Shown: in pieces, positions 50,208 through 57,966 of the stretch | Numbering within the stretch: the first letter of the stretch is position 1 | Layout: every line of letters starts with the position of its first letter | Assembly: GCA_963837445.1 (NCBI GenBank) | Contig: CAWINK010000021.1 | Location: forward strand, 502,339 to 566,338 | DNA: 64,000 nt | Direction of reading: 5' to 3' | From: JACVRW01 sp963837445 | Lineage (GTDB): Bacteria > Actinomycetota > Thermoleophilia > Solirubrobacterales > Thermoleophilaceae | The notes under the pieces: generated by a model | Database searches by the model: none | What the model was told of the DNA's origin: nothing | Seen by the model: only the letters and a program-made list of their open reading frames with translations | Made by a program: the position numbers and the translations under genes

Positions 50208-50717
50208 ATGAGTACAGAGCCAATAGCTCAACCCCAATTTCGGCTCCGTGAAGCCCTTCAGCGCGTTGAGCTCGCGGGCGCCTACCAGCGCGCGGCGCGT
50301 GCCCGCCGCGAGTGCACGCCCCAGGTCGAGCTGGCGGCGCTCGAGCATCTCGTCCTGCGCGGCAGCCTGACGCCCGGCGAGCTGGGACACAGGCTCGGAC
50401 TGACGTCAGGCGGCGTGACCGCCCTCACCGACCGGCTGATCGAAGCGGGCTACGTGCGCCGCGGGCTCCACCCGAACGACGGCCGCATGCGCGTGCTCGC
50501 TGCCACCGAGGCGGGCGCCGAGTTCCTGCACGCGCACGTGGAGCCGGTACTCGAGGTTGCCGAGGCGGCGCTGTCCGGATTGTCTGACGCGGATGCCGCG
50601 CTCCTGGCCGACGTCCTCGAGCTGGTCGCGTCGGCGAAGGACGCCGACGCCGCCGCCACGCCCGGGCCAGAGCGCGAGTACGAGTCGGACGGGTTCTCGC
50701 GCGCGTTGCTGATGTAG
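50208..50717 (+). CDS. MarR family transcriptional regulator
   Basis: A 169-residue winged-helix regulator. The core is VELAALEHLVLRGSLTPGEL, GHRLGLTSGGVTALTDRLIE and AGYVRRGLHPNDGRMRVLAA (the DxRxxxL wing). ATG 50208 has GGGAGG eight bases upstream. MarR proteins often repress themselves and a divergent gene, and here the XRE gene is divergent with an 18-bp gap, so the two regulators may cross-control. No obvious transporter or enzyme target is adjacent; the ligand is unknown. Confidence 0.84.
   Translation: MSTEPIAQPQFRLREALQRVELAGAYQRAARARRECTPQVELAALEHLVLRGSLTPGELGHRLGLTSGGVTALTDRLIEAGYVRRGLHPNDGRMRVLAATEAGAEFLHAHVEPVLEVAEAALSGLSDADAALLADVLELVASAKDADAAATPGPEREYESDGFSRALLM
50219..50231 (+). 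repeat. 13-bp direct repeat flanking the XRE gene (right copy)
   Basis: Second identical copy of GCCAATAGCTCAA. It overlaps codons 5-8 of the MarR gene. A partial copy (GCCAATG) lies at 50204-50210. Confidence 0.65.
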
Positions 50718-50738
50718 AGGTCGAGGCGCCGGGCCGGG

Positions 50739-51722
50739 CTAGGCGGGCACGGCCTCGATGCAGCGAACGAACGACGCGAGTGCGTCCACCGCGTCCGGAT
50801 CGAACTGCGTGCCGGCGTGGCGCGTGAGCTCGAGCAGGGCGGTGTCCACGTCGAGCGGCTCGCTGTAGGGCCGGCGCTTCGTCATCGCGCCGTAGGCGTC
50901 GCACACGGAGACGATCCGGCTGGCCACGGGGATGCGCTCGTGGGCGAGGCCGTGCGGGTAGCCGGTGCCGTCGGGCCGCTCGTGGTGGAGGCGAACGATC
51001 AGCGCCACGGCCTCGAGGCCGGGGATGCGGCAGACCATCTCGGCGCCCCACTCCGGATGCAGCCGCACGAGGCGGCGCTCGTCCTCGCTGAGGCGACCCG
51101 GCTTGCCGAGGATGTGCGGGGGCAGGCGCAGCTTGCCGACGTCGTGGAGGAGCGCACCCAACTCCACCTCCACCAGCTCCGCACGTGCCAGTCCGAGCCG
51201 CTCGCCGACGACCGTCGCGGTGGCGGCGACCTCGAGCGAGTGGCGGTAGGTGTCGCCGTCCGCCTCGGCAAGAGCCTTCACCAGTGCACGGATCTCGGCC
51301 TGCGAGTCGCCCTCGGTCAGTTCCCGGTGCTCGTGGTGGCTGAGCGCCTCGCCCGCGAGCATGCCGAGCTCACACAGCAGCTCCATCTCTGGCGATTCGA
51401 GCTTTCGCTGCTCGTCCCTTCCGCCGACGCAGAGTGCACCGCGCTCCTCGACTCCCGCCAGGAACGGAGCGGCGGCCACCGCGCCCAGTCCGGCGGCGTG
51501 CATGCGCCGCCCGATCAGGTCCGGATCGGTACCGGCTCCGGCCACGACGATGAAGTCGCTCGGGTCGCCCGGCGGGCGCACCGCGACCCACGCCTGCTCG
51601 AAGCCGAGCACGTCGCATGCGTAACGAGTCAGGCGGTCGAGCACCACGCTCGAATAGCCCAGCCCCTGCGGCGACGGCACCCCTGCCGGCGATGGGGCGG
51701 CGAGCCCCAACCCTGTGCCCAT
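50739..51722 (-). CDS. GAF-HD-GYP domain protein (probable cyclic-di-GMP phosphodiesterase)
   Basis: A 327-residue signalling protein. The N-terminal half is GAF-like (RLTRYACDVLGFEQAWVAVR to LGMLAGEALSHHEHRELTEG). The C-terminal half is an HD-GYP domain: KALAEADGDTYRHSLEVAAT, ALLHDVGKLRLPPHILGKPG, HPEWGAEMVCRIPG and LHHERPDGTGYPHGLAHERI, the last matching the HHExxDGxGYP hallmark. It should degrade cyclic di-GMP (or cGAMP) in response to a GAF ligand. ATG 51722 is almost leaderless behind a good promoter (51731-51759). Confidence 0.87.
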   Translation of the reverse strand: MGTGLGLAAPSPAGVPSPQGLGYSSVVLDRLTRYACDVLGFEQAWVAVRPPGDPSDFIVVAGAGTDPDLIGRRMHAAGLGAVAAAPFLAGVEERGALCVGGRDEQRKLESPEMELLCELGMLAGEALSHHEHRELTEGDSQAEIRALVKALAEADGDTYRHSLEVAATATVVGERLGLARAELVEVELGALLHDVGKLRLPPHILGKPGRLSEDERRLVRLHPEWGAEMVCRIPGLEAVALIVRLHHERPDGTGYPHGLAHERIPVASRIVSVCDAYGAMTKRRPYSEPLDVDTALLELTRHAGTQFDPDAVDALASFVRCIEAVPA

Positions 51723-51730
51723 TACCGGGC

Positions 51731-51759
51731 AGTGAAGTTTGTTCGCAAAGTGCGGTCAA
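51731..51759 (-). promoter_or_regulatory. Candidate promoter of the HD-GYP gene
   Basis: On the minus strand TTGACC (51759-51754), 17 bases, then TTCACT (51736-51731). Predicted start close to the ATG at 51722, so the mRNA would be nearly leaderless. Only the -35 is a good match. Confidence 0.35.
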
Positions 51760-51814
51760 GCGGGCACGCCCCGCCGCACGGTTCCCCGGGAGGTTTCCTG
51801 TACGAACGTGTGCG

Positions 51815-52594
51815 CTACGGGGAGGGTTCCTTGCATGCCCGGTAGAAGCTGAGGCGGGCCGTCGTGCCGCCGTCGACGTAAATGGTCTGGCCCGTGATGA
51901 ATTCGGCGGCGGCCGCGGAGAGCAGGAACGCCACGATCGGCGCCACGTCATCCGGGCGCCCGACGCGACCGGCCGGGATCCACTCGCCGTACGTTTCGCG
52001 ATCGTAGGCCGGGCGCTCGAAGTAACGGGGCACCTCCACCACGCCGGGCGAAACCGCATTCACGCGCACACCTCGCGGGGCGAGCTCGACGGCCAGGCTG
52101 CGCGTGAAGGCCTCGATCGCGCCCTTCGTGGCGGCGTACGCCGCATGCGGCGGCACGCCTCCGTGTCCGTGGATGGAACCGATGTTCACGAGGGCAGAGC
52201 CGCGAGCGAAATATCGGAGCGCGCGCTGGGCGCAAAGGAAGTAGCCGCGCACGTTGAGGTCGAACAGCGCCCCGAACAGCTCGGGGCTCGTGTCCTCGAA
52301 CGCAAGCTCCCGCGTGATGCCGGCGTTGTTCACCAGCCCATCGAGGCCGCCGCCGAGCGCCGCGGCAGCCTCGTCCACGACACGCCCGGGGTCCGCCACC
52401 TGTGCGAGGTCTCCCCGGACGGCCATGGCGTCCGACCCCGCCTCCCGGATGAGGGCGAGCGTCTCGTCGGGCGGCGTGGCCGAGGTGTGGATGCAGACGG
52501 CCGCACCCTGGAGCGCCAGCTCGCGCGCGATCGCCTGACCGATCCCGACCCCTGCGCCGGTCACCAGCACTCGCCTGCCCCGGAGCCCGGCCAC
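51815..52594 (-). CDS. Short-chain dehydrogenase/reductase (last gene of the catabolic operon)
   Basis: A 259-residue classical SDR. Motifs: RVLVTGAGVGIGQAIARELA (TGxxxGIG), LVNNAGITRELAFEDTSPEL, NIGSIHGHGGVPPHAAYAAT then KGAIEAFTRSLAVELAPRGV, and VSPGVVEVPRYFERPAYDRE. The C-terminal part with FITGQTIYVDGGTTARLSFY is typical of sugar or polyol dehydrogenases of the FabG type. It is two bases downstream of the SMP-30 gene, so it is certainly in the same operon. A second SDR (53487) is in the same cluster, suggesting two separate secondary-alcohol oxidations. Confidence 0.88.
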   Translation of the reverse strand: MAGLRGRRVLVTGAGVGIGQAIARELALQGAAVCIHTSATPPDETLALIREAGSDAMAVRGDLAQVADPGRVVDEAAAALGGGLDGLVNNAGITRELAFEDTSPELFGALFDLNVRGYFLCAQRALRYFARGSALVNIGSIHGHGGVPPHAAYAATKGAIEAFTRSLAVELAPRGVRVNAVSPGVVEVPRYFERPAYDRETYGEWIPAGRVGRPDDVAPIVAFLLSAAAAEFITGQTIYVDGGTTARLSFYRACKEPSP

Positions 52595-52596
52595 CT

Positions 52597-53490
52597 CTAG
52601 CCCGCGAACGGCGTGGCTGTCAGCCCGCGGACGCCGGGACGGCAGCAGAACAGCGATCCGGCGAGCGGCTCGTGCTCCGCTCCGCGGGAGGCGGAGGTGA
52701 TGTAGAGCGTTCCGAGGTCAGGGTCGCCGAAGCAGCAGCTCGTGACCTGGCTCGCGGGCAGCTCGATGCGCGTGTCCGGCTGACCCTCCGGGCTGTAGCG
52801 CTGCACCGCGCCGCCACCCCAGAGCGCCACCCAGATACCGCCCTCGGCGTCCACGGCCAGCCCGTCCGGCCGCCCCTCCTCGGGCGCCACCGCGATCGCT
52901 GCCCGCCGCCCGCCAATCGCCCCCGAGACCGCGTCGAACTCGTAGACGTCGATCCTCCCGCGCGGCGTGTCCACGTGGTACATGACCCGGTCGTCGGGGC
53001 TCCAGCCCAGTCCGTTCGAGATCGACAGGCCGGGAAGCACCCGCGTGACCGTCAGATCCGCGTCCAGCCGGTAGAGCGAGCCCGCGCGGGTGTCGCCGCG
53101 GAGGGACATCGTGCCTGCCCAGAAGCGGCCGCGGCTATCGCAGCCACCGTCGTTCATCCGCGTGTCGGAGCGCTCGTGCTCGACCGGCGCCACGAGCCGC
53201 GGCCGGCCGCCATCGGCGTCGAGCAGCGCGAAGCCGTCGCGCAGCGCCAGGGCAAGGCCACCGGCCGCGCGCGGCACCGCGCACCCCACCGGCTGGCCAA
53301 CGTCAAGGCGAACCTCCGCCTCGCCCGAGCGCAACCGATGCACGAGCCCGCGCTCGATGTCCACCCAGACGAGCTCGTCGAGTGCGGGGTCCCAGACCGG
53401 GCCCTCGCCGAGGAGGGCCGGTACGGCGGCGGCCCCGTGGCGGAAGGAGTCCACGGGGCGCACCACCATCGCCACCTCCGGCACCGTCAC
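52597..53490 (-). CDS. SMP-30/gluconolactonase family lactonase
   Basis: A 297-residue six-bladed beta-propeller enzyme that hydrolyses sugar-acid lactones. Metal and active-site segments are LLGEGPVWDPALDELVWVDI (Glu), RMNDGGCDSRGRFWAGTMSL (Asn), GLSISNGLGWSPDDRVMYHV (Asn) and RPDGLAVDAEGGIWVALWGG (Asp). Such enzymes follow a dehydrogenase that forms a lactone, consistent with the neighbouring SDRs. Start ATG 53490 overlaps the stop of the upstream SDR by four bases. The substrate is unassigned. Confidence 0.9.
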   Translation of the reverse strand: MTVPEVAMVVRPVDSFRHGAAAVPALLGEGPVWDPALDELVWVDIERGLVHRLRSGEAEVRLDVGQPVGCAVPRAAGGLALALRDGFALLDADGGRPRLVAPVEHERSDTRMNDGGCDSRGRFWAGTMSLRGDTRAGSLYRLDADLTVTRVLPGLSISNGLGWSPDDRVMYHVDTPRGRIDVYEFDAVSGAIGGRRAAIAVAPEEGRPDGLAVDAEGGIWVALWGGGAVQRYSPEGQPDTRIELPASQVTSCCFGDPDLGTLYITSASRGAEHEPLAGSLFCCRPGVRGLTATPFAG

Positions 53491-54227
53491 TGCGCCGTCC
53501 AGCCCCCATCGACCAGCAGGCTGGTTCCGGTCACTAGCGCGGCGGCGTCGGACGCGAGATACACGACCGCGCCGGTGACGTCATCCACGCGGCCGAGGCG
53601 CCCCAGCGGTATGCGCCGCTCGACCGCCGCCCTGAACTCGGCATCGGCAAAGAAGGGCGCGGTCATGGGCGTCTCGACGAACGTGGGGGCGACCGCGTTC
53701 ACCCTCACCCGGTGCGGAGCCAGCTCCACGGCCGCCGCCTTGGTCAGACCCTCGACAGCGTGCTTCGTCGTGCAGTAGACGCTGCGCTCCTCGGCGCCCA
53801 CGTGGCCCATCTGCGAGGAGATCAGGACGATCGACCCTCCACCCGCGTCGACCATCCGGCGTGCGGCCGCCTGGAGCGTCACGAAGGCGGCACGCACGTT
53901 CAGCGCGAGCAGGGAGTCGAGCTGCTCGTCAGTGACATCGAGCAGCGGCTCGGGCTCGTTCGCGCCCGCGCTGATCACCAGCACGTCGAGGCGCGGCAGC
54001 CCGGACACCAGGTGGCGCACGCTCTTCGAGTGAGTCACGTCGAGGGCCACCGGCCGGGCGTTGCGGCCGAGCGCGCGGACCTCCGTGGCCACACGCTCGA
54101 GCTCGTCGGGCGAGCGGCTCACCATCACCACGTCCGCGCCCGCCCTCGCCAGCGCCTGGGCGCAGCCGCGGCCGATCCCGCGCCCGGCCCCCGTCACGAG
54201 CGCGGTACGGCCGTCGAGGGCGCTCAA
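53487..54227 (-). CDS. Short-chain dehydrogenase/reductase (second of the locus)
   Basis: A 246-residue SDR with RTALVTGAGRGIGRGCAQAL, LVISAGANEPEPLLDVTDEQ (SAG in place of NAG), VLISSQMGHVGAEERSVYCT then KHAVEGLTKAAAVELAPHRV (YxxxK), and ALVTGTSLLVDGGWTAQ. The TTG start at 54227 overlaps the stop of the HisD-like gene (TTGA). The NAD-type motif and the VDGGW ending resemble gluconate/2-keto-acid dehydrogenases. Together with the lactonase it suggests stepwise oxidation of a polyol or sugar to an acid. Confidence 0.86.
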   Translation of the reverse strand: MSALDGRTALVTGAGRGIGRGCAQALARAGADVVMVSRSPDELERVATEVRALGRNARPVALDVTHSKSVRHLVSGLPRLDVLVISAGANEPEPLLDVTDEQLDSLLALNVRAAFVTLQAAARRMVDAGGGSIVLISSQMGHVGAEERSVYCTTKHAVEGLTKAAAVELAPHRVRVNAVAPTFVETPMTAPFFADAEFRAAVERRIPLGRLGRVDDVTGAVVYLASDAAALVTGTSLLVDGGWTAQ

Positions 54228-55507
54228 GCCTCGACCTCGAGGCGCTCGAGCCGCATCCGGGCGGTGAGCGCGTGCCCGGCGAATGCCTCGGCGTCCGAGA
54301 TGGCGGCGGCGGCCGGCGCCACCCGGCGCGTGCCCTCGTCGGTCAGGCGCTGGTAGGTCACCGTCTTCAGGAACTTGCCCACCCAGAGACCGCCCGTGTA
54401 GCGCGCCGCACCCGCGGTGGGCAGCACGTGGTTGGTGCCAACGGCCTTGTCGCCGTACACGACGGTGGCCTCGGCACCGAGGAACAGCGACCCGTAGTTG
54501 CGCAGGCCCTCCAGGTAGGCATCGAGCTCGCTCTCCTCGGCGTGGACCTCCACGTGTTCGTGGGCATAGCGATTGGCGATCTCGATCGCCTCGTCGCGTC
54601 CCGCCGCCACGACGATCTCGCCGTACGCGCTCCATGCCTCGCCGGCCACCTCGCGCGTGGGCCAGTGGCGCAGCAGGCGCTCCACCGTGCTCACCACCGC
54701 GGCGCCGAGCGCCCGCGACGTGGTCACGAGAACCGCCGGCGACGTGGGGCCATGCTCCGCCTGGCCGAGCAGGTCTGCGGCCACCAGCTCGGAGTCGGCG
54801 CGCTCGTCAGCAAGCACGAGGATCTCCGTGGGACCCGCCAGCAGATCGATGCCGACCCTGCCGAACAGCTGGCGCTTCGCCTCCGCCACGTAGGCATTGC
54901 CGGCGCCCACGATCATGTCCACGGGCTCGAGCTCGCCCAGACCGAACGCCATCGCGGCCAGGGCCTGCACGCCGCCCAGGCAGGCGATCTGGTCCGCTCC
55001 GGAGCTGGCGATCGCATGAAGCGTCGCGTGATCCACCCCGCGGCCCTCGCGCGGCGGCGCGCACGCGACCACGCGGCCCACGCCCGCCACCCGGGGGACG
55101 ACGATTGTCATGAAGGCGGACGCGACCATGGGGTAGCGACCGCCCGGCACGTACGAGCCGACAGCATCGACCGGCACGTGCCGGTGGCCGAGCCGCACAC
55201 CCGGAAGCGTCTCGACGTCGAGCTCCGTGAGCGTGGCGAGCTGGTGCTCGGCGAACCCTCGCACCTGCTCCTGCGCGAACGCTATGTGGGCCTTCAGCTC
55301 GTCCGGGAGCGACGCGCTCGCCTCGTGCACCTTCGCCTCGCTCACGAGGAACGAGTCCGGCGCCCAGCCGTCGAGCCTGAGCGACCAGTCGCGCACGGCC
55401 GGCTCGCCGCGCTCCTCGATATCGAGCAGCATCGCCGAGACCCTCTCGCGCACGTCGTGGCGCGCCTGCGCGGGCGGCACCTGGGCTCGCTTCAGGAACT
55501 CGGCCAC
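54224..55507 (-). CDS. Histidinol-dehydrogenase family enzyme in a catabolic operon
   Basis: A 427-residue HisD-fold zinc enzyme that oxidises a primary alcohol through an aldehyde to a carboxylate with NAD. Visible: HRHVPVDAVGSYVPGGRYPM, AIASSGADQIACLGGVQALA, MIVGAGNAYVAEAKRQLFGR, GPTEILVLADERADSELVAA, zinc ligands in LLGQAEHGPTSPAVLVT, catalytic AHEHVEVHAEESE (Glu-His), YGDKAVGTNHVLPTAG and a last ligand in FAGHALTARMRLERL. No other his gene is present. Its partners are SDR/lactonase/aldolase genes, so it is probably a catabolic paralogue such as sulfopropanediol dehydrogenase (HpsN) rather than histidine biosynthesis. It starts two bases after iclR. Confidence 0.85.
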   Translation of the reverse strand: MAEFLKRAQVPPAQARHDVRERVSAMLLDIEERGEPAVRDWSLRLDGWAPDSFLVSEAKVHEASASLPDELKAHIAFAQEQVRGFAEHQLATLTELDVETLPGVRLGHRHVPVDAVGSYVPGGRYPMVASAFMTIVVPRVAGVGRVVACAPPREGRGVDHATLHAIASSGADQIACLGGVQALAAMAFGLGELEPVDMIVGAGNAYVAEAKRQLFGRVGIDLLAGPTEILVLADERADSELVAADLLGQAEHGPTSPAVLVTTSRALGAAVVSTVERLLRHWPTREVAGEAWSAYGEIVVAAGRDEAIEIANRYAHEHVEVHAEESELDAYLEGLRNYGSLFLGAEATVVYGDKAVGTNHVLPTAGAARYTGGLWVGKFLKTVTYQRLTDEGTRRVAPAAAAISDAEAFAGHALTARMRLERLEVEA

Positions 55508-55509
55508 GC

Positions 55510-56277
55510 CTACGCCGCCAGGACTGGGGCGTAGCCGAGCTCGGCGGAGAGCGCCGCCGCCGCGCTCATCACGGCAGCGCCCACCTCGCTGTAGCGGTCC
55601 GCCTGGAGGCGCTCGACGGGCGCCACCACGGCCAGCGCCGCCACGGCCTCACCCGTGTTGGAGAAGACCGGGGCGGCCAGGCCGCGCGTGTCGGGCTCGT
55701 ACTCGCGGTCCTCGACCGAGTACCCGCGAGCCACCGTTCGCGCGAGCTCGCGCCGGAGCGACTCCGGCCCGACCGTCGTGCGCTCCGTGAAGCTGGCGAG
55801 CGTCTGCTCGAGGACGGCCTCACGCCACTCCTGGCGCCAGGCGAGCAGCGCCTTGCCGGCCGCGGTGCAGTGGCAGGGCACGAGCTCGCGAAGGTGTGGG
55901 CGGCAGCCGTCCGCCCCCTCGCCCTGGTCATGCACGAGGCAGAGCGCGAACAGATGGCTCGGCACGCACAGGTGGCAGCCCTCGCCGAGCTGCTCGCGCA
56001 GCGCTGTCACGTACGGCAGCGCTGTGGCGGGAAGCTCCGCGCGCTCCACGACCTGCCCCGCGAGGGCAACCACCCGCATGGTCGGCCGGTAGCGCCGGCG
56101 GCGATCGTCGCTGAGCATCACGTACCCCTCCGAGTCCAGCCGCTTGAGCACGCGCCGCGCGGTGCGCACGTGCACGCCCAGCGCGTCGGCAAGCTCCGGC
56201 GCCGAACGCGGGCGGACCGCCAGCAGCTCCATGGCGCGCAGCGTGCGGGTCACGTGCCACGCCTCAGGTGCGGACAT
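55510..56277 (-). CDS. IclR family transcriptional regulator
   Basis: A 255-residue regulator of a catabolic operon. The winged helix is ELADALGVHVRTARRVLKRL then DSEGYVMLSDDRRRRYRPTM. The effector domain has GEGCHLCVPSHLFALCLVHD, HCTAAGKALLAWRQEWREAV and GLAAPVFSNTGEAVAALAVV, the typical IclR end. It is embedded in the operon between aldolase (14-base overlap) and hisD-like gene (2 bases), so its own level follows the operon. A palindrome upstream of the aldolase (57056-57070) may be its site, or that of GntR. Confidence 0.9.
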   Translation of the reverse strand: MSAPEAWHVTRTLRAMELLAVRPRSAPELADALGVHVRTARRVLKRLDSEGYVMLSDDRRRRYRPTMRVVALAGQVVERAELPATALPYVTALREQLGEGCHLCVPSHLFALCLVHDQGEGADGCRPHLRELVPCHCTAAGKALLAWRQEWREAVLEQTLASFTERTTVGPESLRRELARTVARGYSVEDREYEPDTRGLAAPVFSNTGEAVAALAVVAPVERLQADRYSEVGAAVMSAAAALSAELGYAPVLAA

Positions 56278-57052
56278 GGGACTCCTCCCGTGCCGGCGCT
56301 ACCAGCGCCAGCTCTCGTCGCAGCTTCTGTGTGCCGGTGGCGAGAGCGTGGGCATAGATGCGCACGTCGGCCGCGAGCACCAGGACCGTGGAGCGTGCAC
56401 CGGCGAGTTCCGCGAGTAGTGCTGCATCGTCGGGGCCGGCGATCCCAGAGGCGATGCCGGCGGCGTCGGCGGCCTGCTGCACGTGCGTCACCGCGTCGCG
56501 GAAGCCGGCCGACCGCGCGTCCGTGTCGCCGCCAAGGGCGAGCGCCAGGTCGGCACAGCCCACGACGAGCGCGTCCACGCCGTCCACCGCTGCGATCGCG
56601 TCCGCATTCTCGACCGCCGCCGGGGACTCCACCTGGACCATGCAGACCGGGCGCGGGCGCAACCCCGCGTGCCGGCCGTAGTCCGAGCCGCGCCGGGCCG
56701 CGAAGCCCCTGGAGCCAGCCGGCGGATAGCTGAGGCGCTCCACGACACGCGCCGCCTCGTCTGCACCGTCCACATGCGGGACCACGATGCCGTCGGCGCC
56801 GGCATCGAGCGCGGTGCCGACCGCGCGGTCGTGGGCATCGCGCACCCGAACGAGGCTCGCCGCCCCTCCGGCGCGCGCCGCGATCGCAAGGGCCTGGACG
56901 TCGGCGCCCGCGAGGGCGCCGTGCTCCAGGTCGATCCATACGAAGTCGAAGGAGCGCGAACTGAGCTCGGCCAGAGCCACGTCCGGCAGCGTCACGACAG
57001 TGCCGAGCAGTGGCTCTCGAGCGCTCAGGCGGCTCCGAAGGGCAATTTCCAC
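56264..57052 (-). CDS. HpcH/HpaI family aldolase
   Basis: A 262-residue class II aldolase of the 2-keto-3-deoxy-acid type, cleaving to pyruvate or a related 2-keto fragment plus an aldehyde. Signature: SFDFVWIDLEHGALAGADVQ, SLVRVRDAHDRAVGTALDAG, ADGIVVPHVDGADEAARVVE, ARRGSDYGRHAGLRP, VQVESPAAVENADAIAAVDG (metal-binding Glu) and DALVVGCADLALALGG (Asp). GTG 57052 is the start; it lies four bases from a 15-bp palindrome. As the first structural gene after the GntR gene it fits as the ring- or chain-cleaving step of the pathway. Confidence 0.88.
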   Translation of the reverse strand: MEIALRSRLSAREPLLGTVVTLPDVALAELSSRSFDFVWIDLEHGALAGADVQALAIAARAGGAASLVRVRDAHDRAVGTALDAGADGIVVPHVDGADEAARVVERLSYPPAGSRGFAARRGSDYGRHAGLRPRPVCMVQVESPAAVENADAIAAVDGVDALVVGCADLALALGGDTDARSAGFRDAVTHVQQAADAAGIASGIAGPDDAALLAELAGARSTVLVLAADVRIYAHALATGTQKLRRELALVAPAREESHVRT

Positions 57053-57055
57053 CTG

Positions 57056-57070
57056 AGTGATTCAATCACT
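57056..57070. promoter_or_regulatory. Palindromic operator upstream of the aldolase gene
   Basis: AGTGATTCAATCACT is a perfect palindrome apart from its central base. Its outer flanks continue as GAGT and ACTC at a distance. It sits four bases before the aldolase GTG, in the 80-base gap after gntR, so it overlaps the probable transcription start and could be the GntR or IclR site. TTGATCAA (57082-57089), also palindromic, lies nearby. Confidence 0.5.
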
Positions 57071-57132
57071 GACTCACCGATTTGATCAAGGACCCATCGC
57101 GGTCCCTTGCCGAGCAAGCGAACTCGCCCCGC

Positions 57133-57861
57133 CTACGGAGCTGTGGCGGGCGCGCTGCCGCTGTATTCGCGCAGGTAGCCCTCGACCGTGAGCAGGTGCG
57201 CGCGCATGGCCTCGCGGGCGTGCTCGGACTCCCCGGCGCGGATCGCGTCGAGGATGCGCTCGTGCTCCGGCAGCCCGCGCTCGAAGCGCATGTGCGGCCG
57301 CGCGAGCGCTCCGAACGTGGCCGCCAGGGCGCGGTGGATCGGCTCGGTCATCTGCCCCAGGACCGGGTTGCCGGCGGCGCGCACGACCGCGCGATGGAAG
57401 GCCACGTCCGCGTCGTGGTAGAGCTGCTCCCCGGCCGGGTTGGCGCGCGCGCCCTCTGCGGTGAGGCGCATCCTCTCGAACGCGTGGGCAAGCTCCTGCT
57501 CCGCTTCTGGAGTGGCCCGCTCGGCCGCGAGCCCCGCGGCCTCGACCTCGAGGATCCGCCGGCACTCGAGGTACTCGCGCAGCACCTCCGCCGCCCGCGG
57601 TCCGCCAAGTAGCGCTGCCAGCACATCTGGGTCGAACCGGTCCCAGGCGTGCTCGGCCGTGACGATCGCGCCGCGCCCGTGCCGGACCGTGACCAGCCCT
57701 CGCTCCTCCAGCCCCCGCAGGCATTCGCGCGCCACGCCACGGCTCACCTCGAACCGCGCCGCGATGTCGGACTCGCGCGGCAGGAGCTCACCCTCGGCGT
57801 AGCTGCCGGACGCGATGTCGCCGATGATCACCCGCATGGCGCCCCTGTGAAGGCGGGACAT
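57133..57861 (-). CDS. GntR family regulator, FCD (FadR) subfamily
   Basis: A 242-residue regulator. The winged helix is SGSYAEGELLPRESDIAARF then EVSRGVARECLRGLEERGLV and TVRHGRGAIVTA. The FCD effector domain is helical, with the metal/ligand-binding DADVAFHRAVVRAAGNPVLG (D/H) and HERILDAIRAGESEHAREAM (H). FCD GntR proteins usually sense carboxylates or sugar acids, fitting a catabolic role. It is divergent from iolD (105 bases). A palindrome (57880-57889) in that gap is the likely site for control of both directions. Confidence 0.9.
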   Translation of the reverse strand: MSRLHRGAMRVIIGDIASGSYAEGELLPRESDIAARFEVSRGVARECLRGLEERGLVTVRHGRGAIVTAEHAWDRFDPDVLAALLGGPRAAEVLREYLECRRILEVEAAGLAAERATPEAEQELAHAFERMRLTAEGARANPAGEQLYHDADVAFHRAVVRAAGNPVLGQMTEPIHRALAATFGALARPHMRFERGLPEHERILDAIRAGESEHAREAMRAHLLTVEGYLREYSGSAPATAP

Positions 57862-57871
57862 ACGATGAGTT

Positions 57872-57896
57872 AACCTCGACGACCGGTCGCCGTCAA
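57872..57896. promoter_or_regulatory. Palindromic region between gntR and iolD
   Basis: The centre is CGACCGGTCG (57880-57889), a perfect 10-bp palindrome, extended as GACGACCGGTCGCCGTC with one mismatch. Outer GTTAAC and GTCAAC lie on both sides. It is in the 105-base divergent region, so it could be an operator for GntR and the iolD operon. Confidence 0.45.
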
Positions 57897-57966
57897 CCCC
57901 GGCGCGCGGGCTCTAGAGACGTTTTTTGCACTGGGCCATCCCCAGACGCGTTCCTAGCATCGGCCG

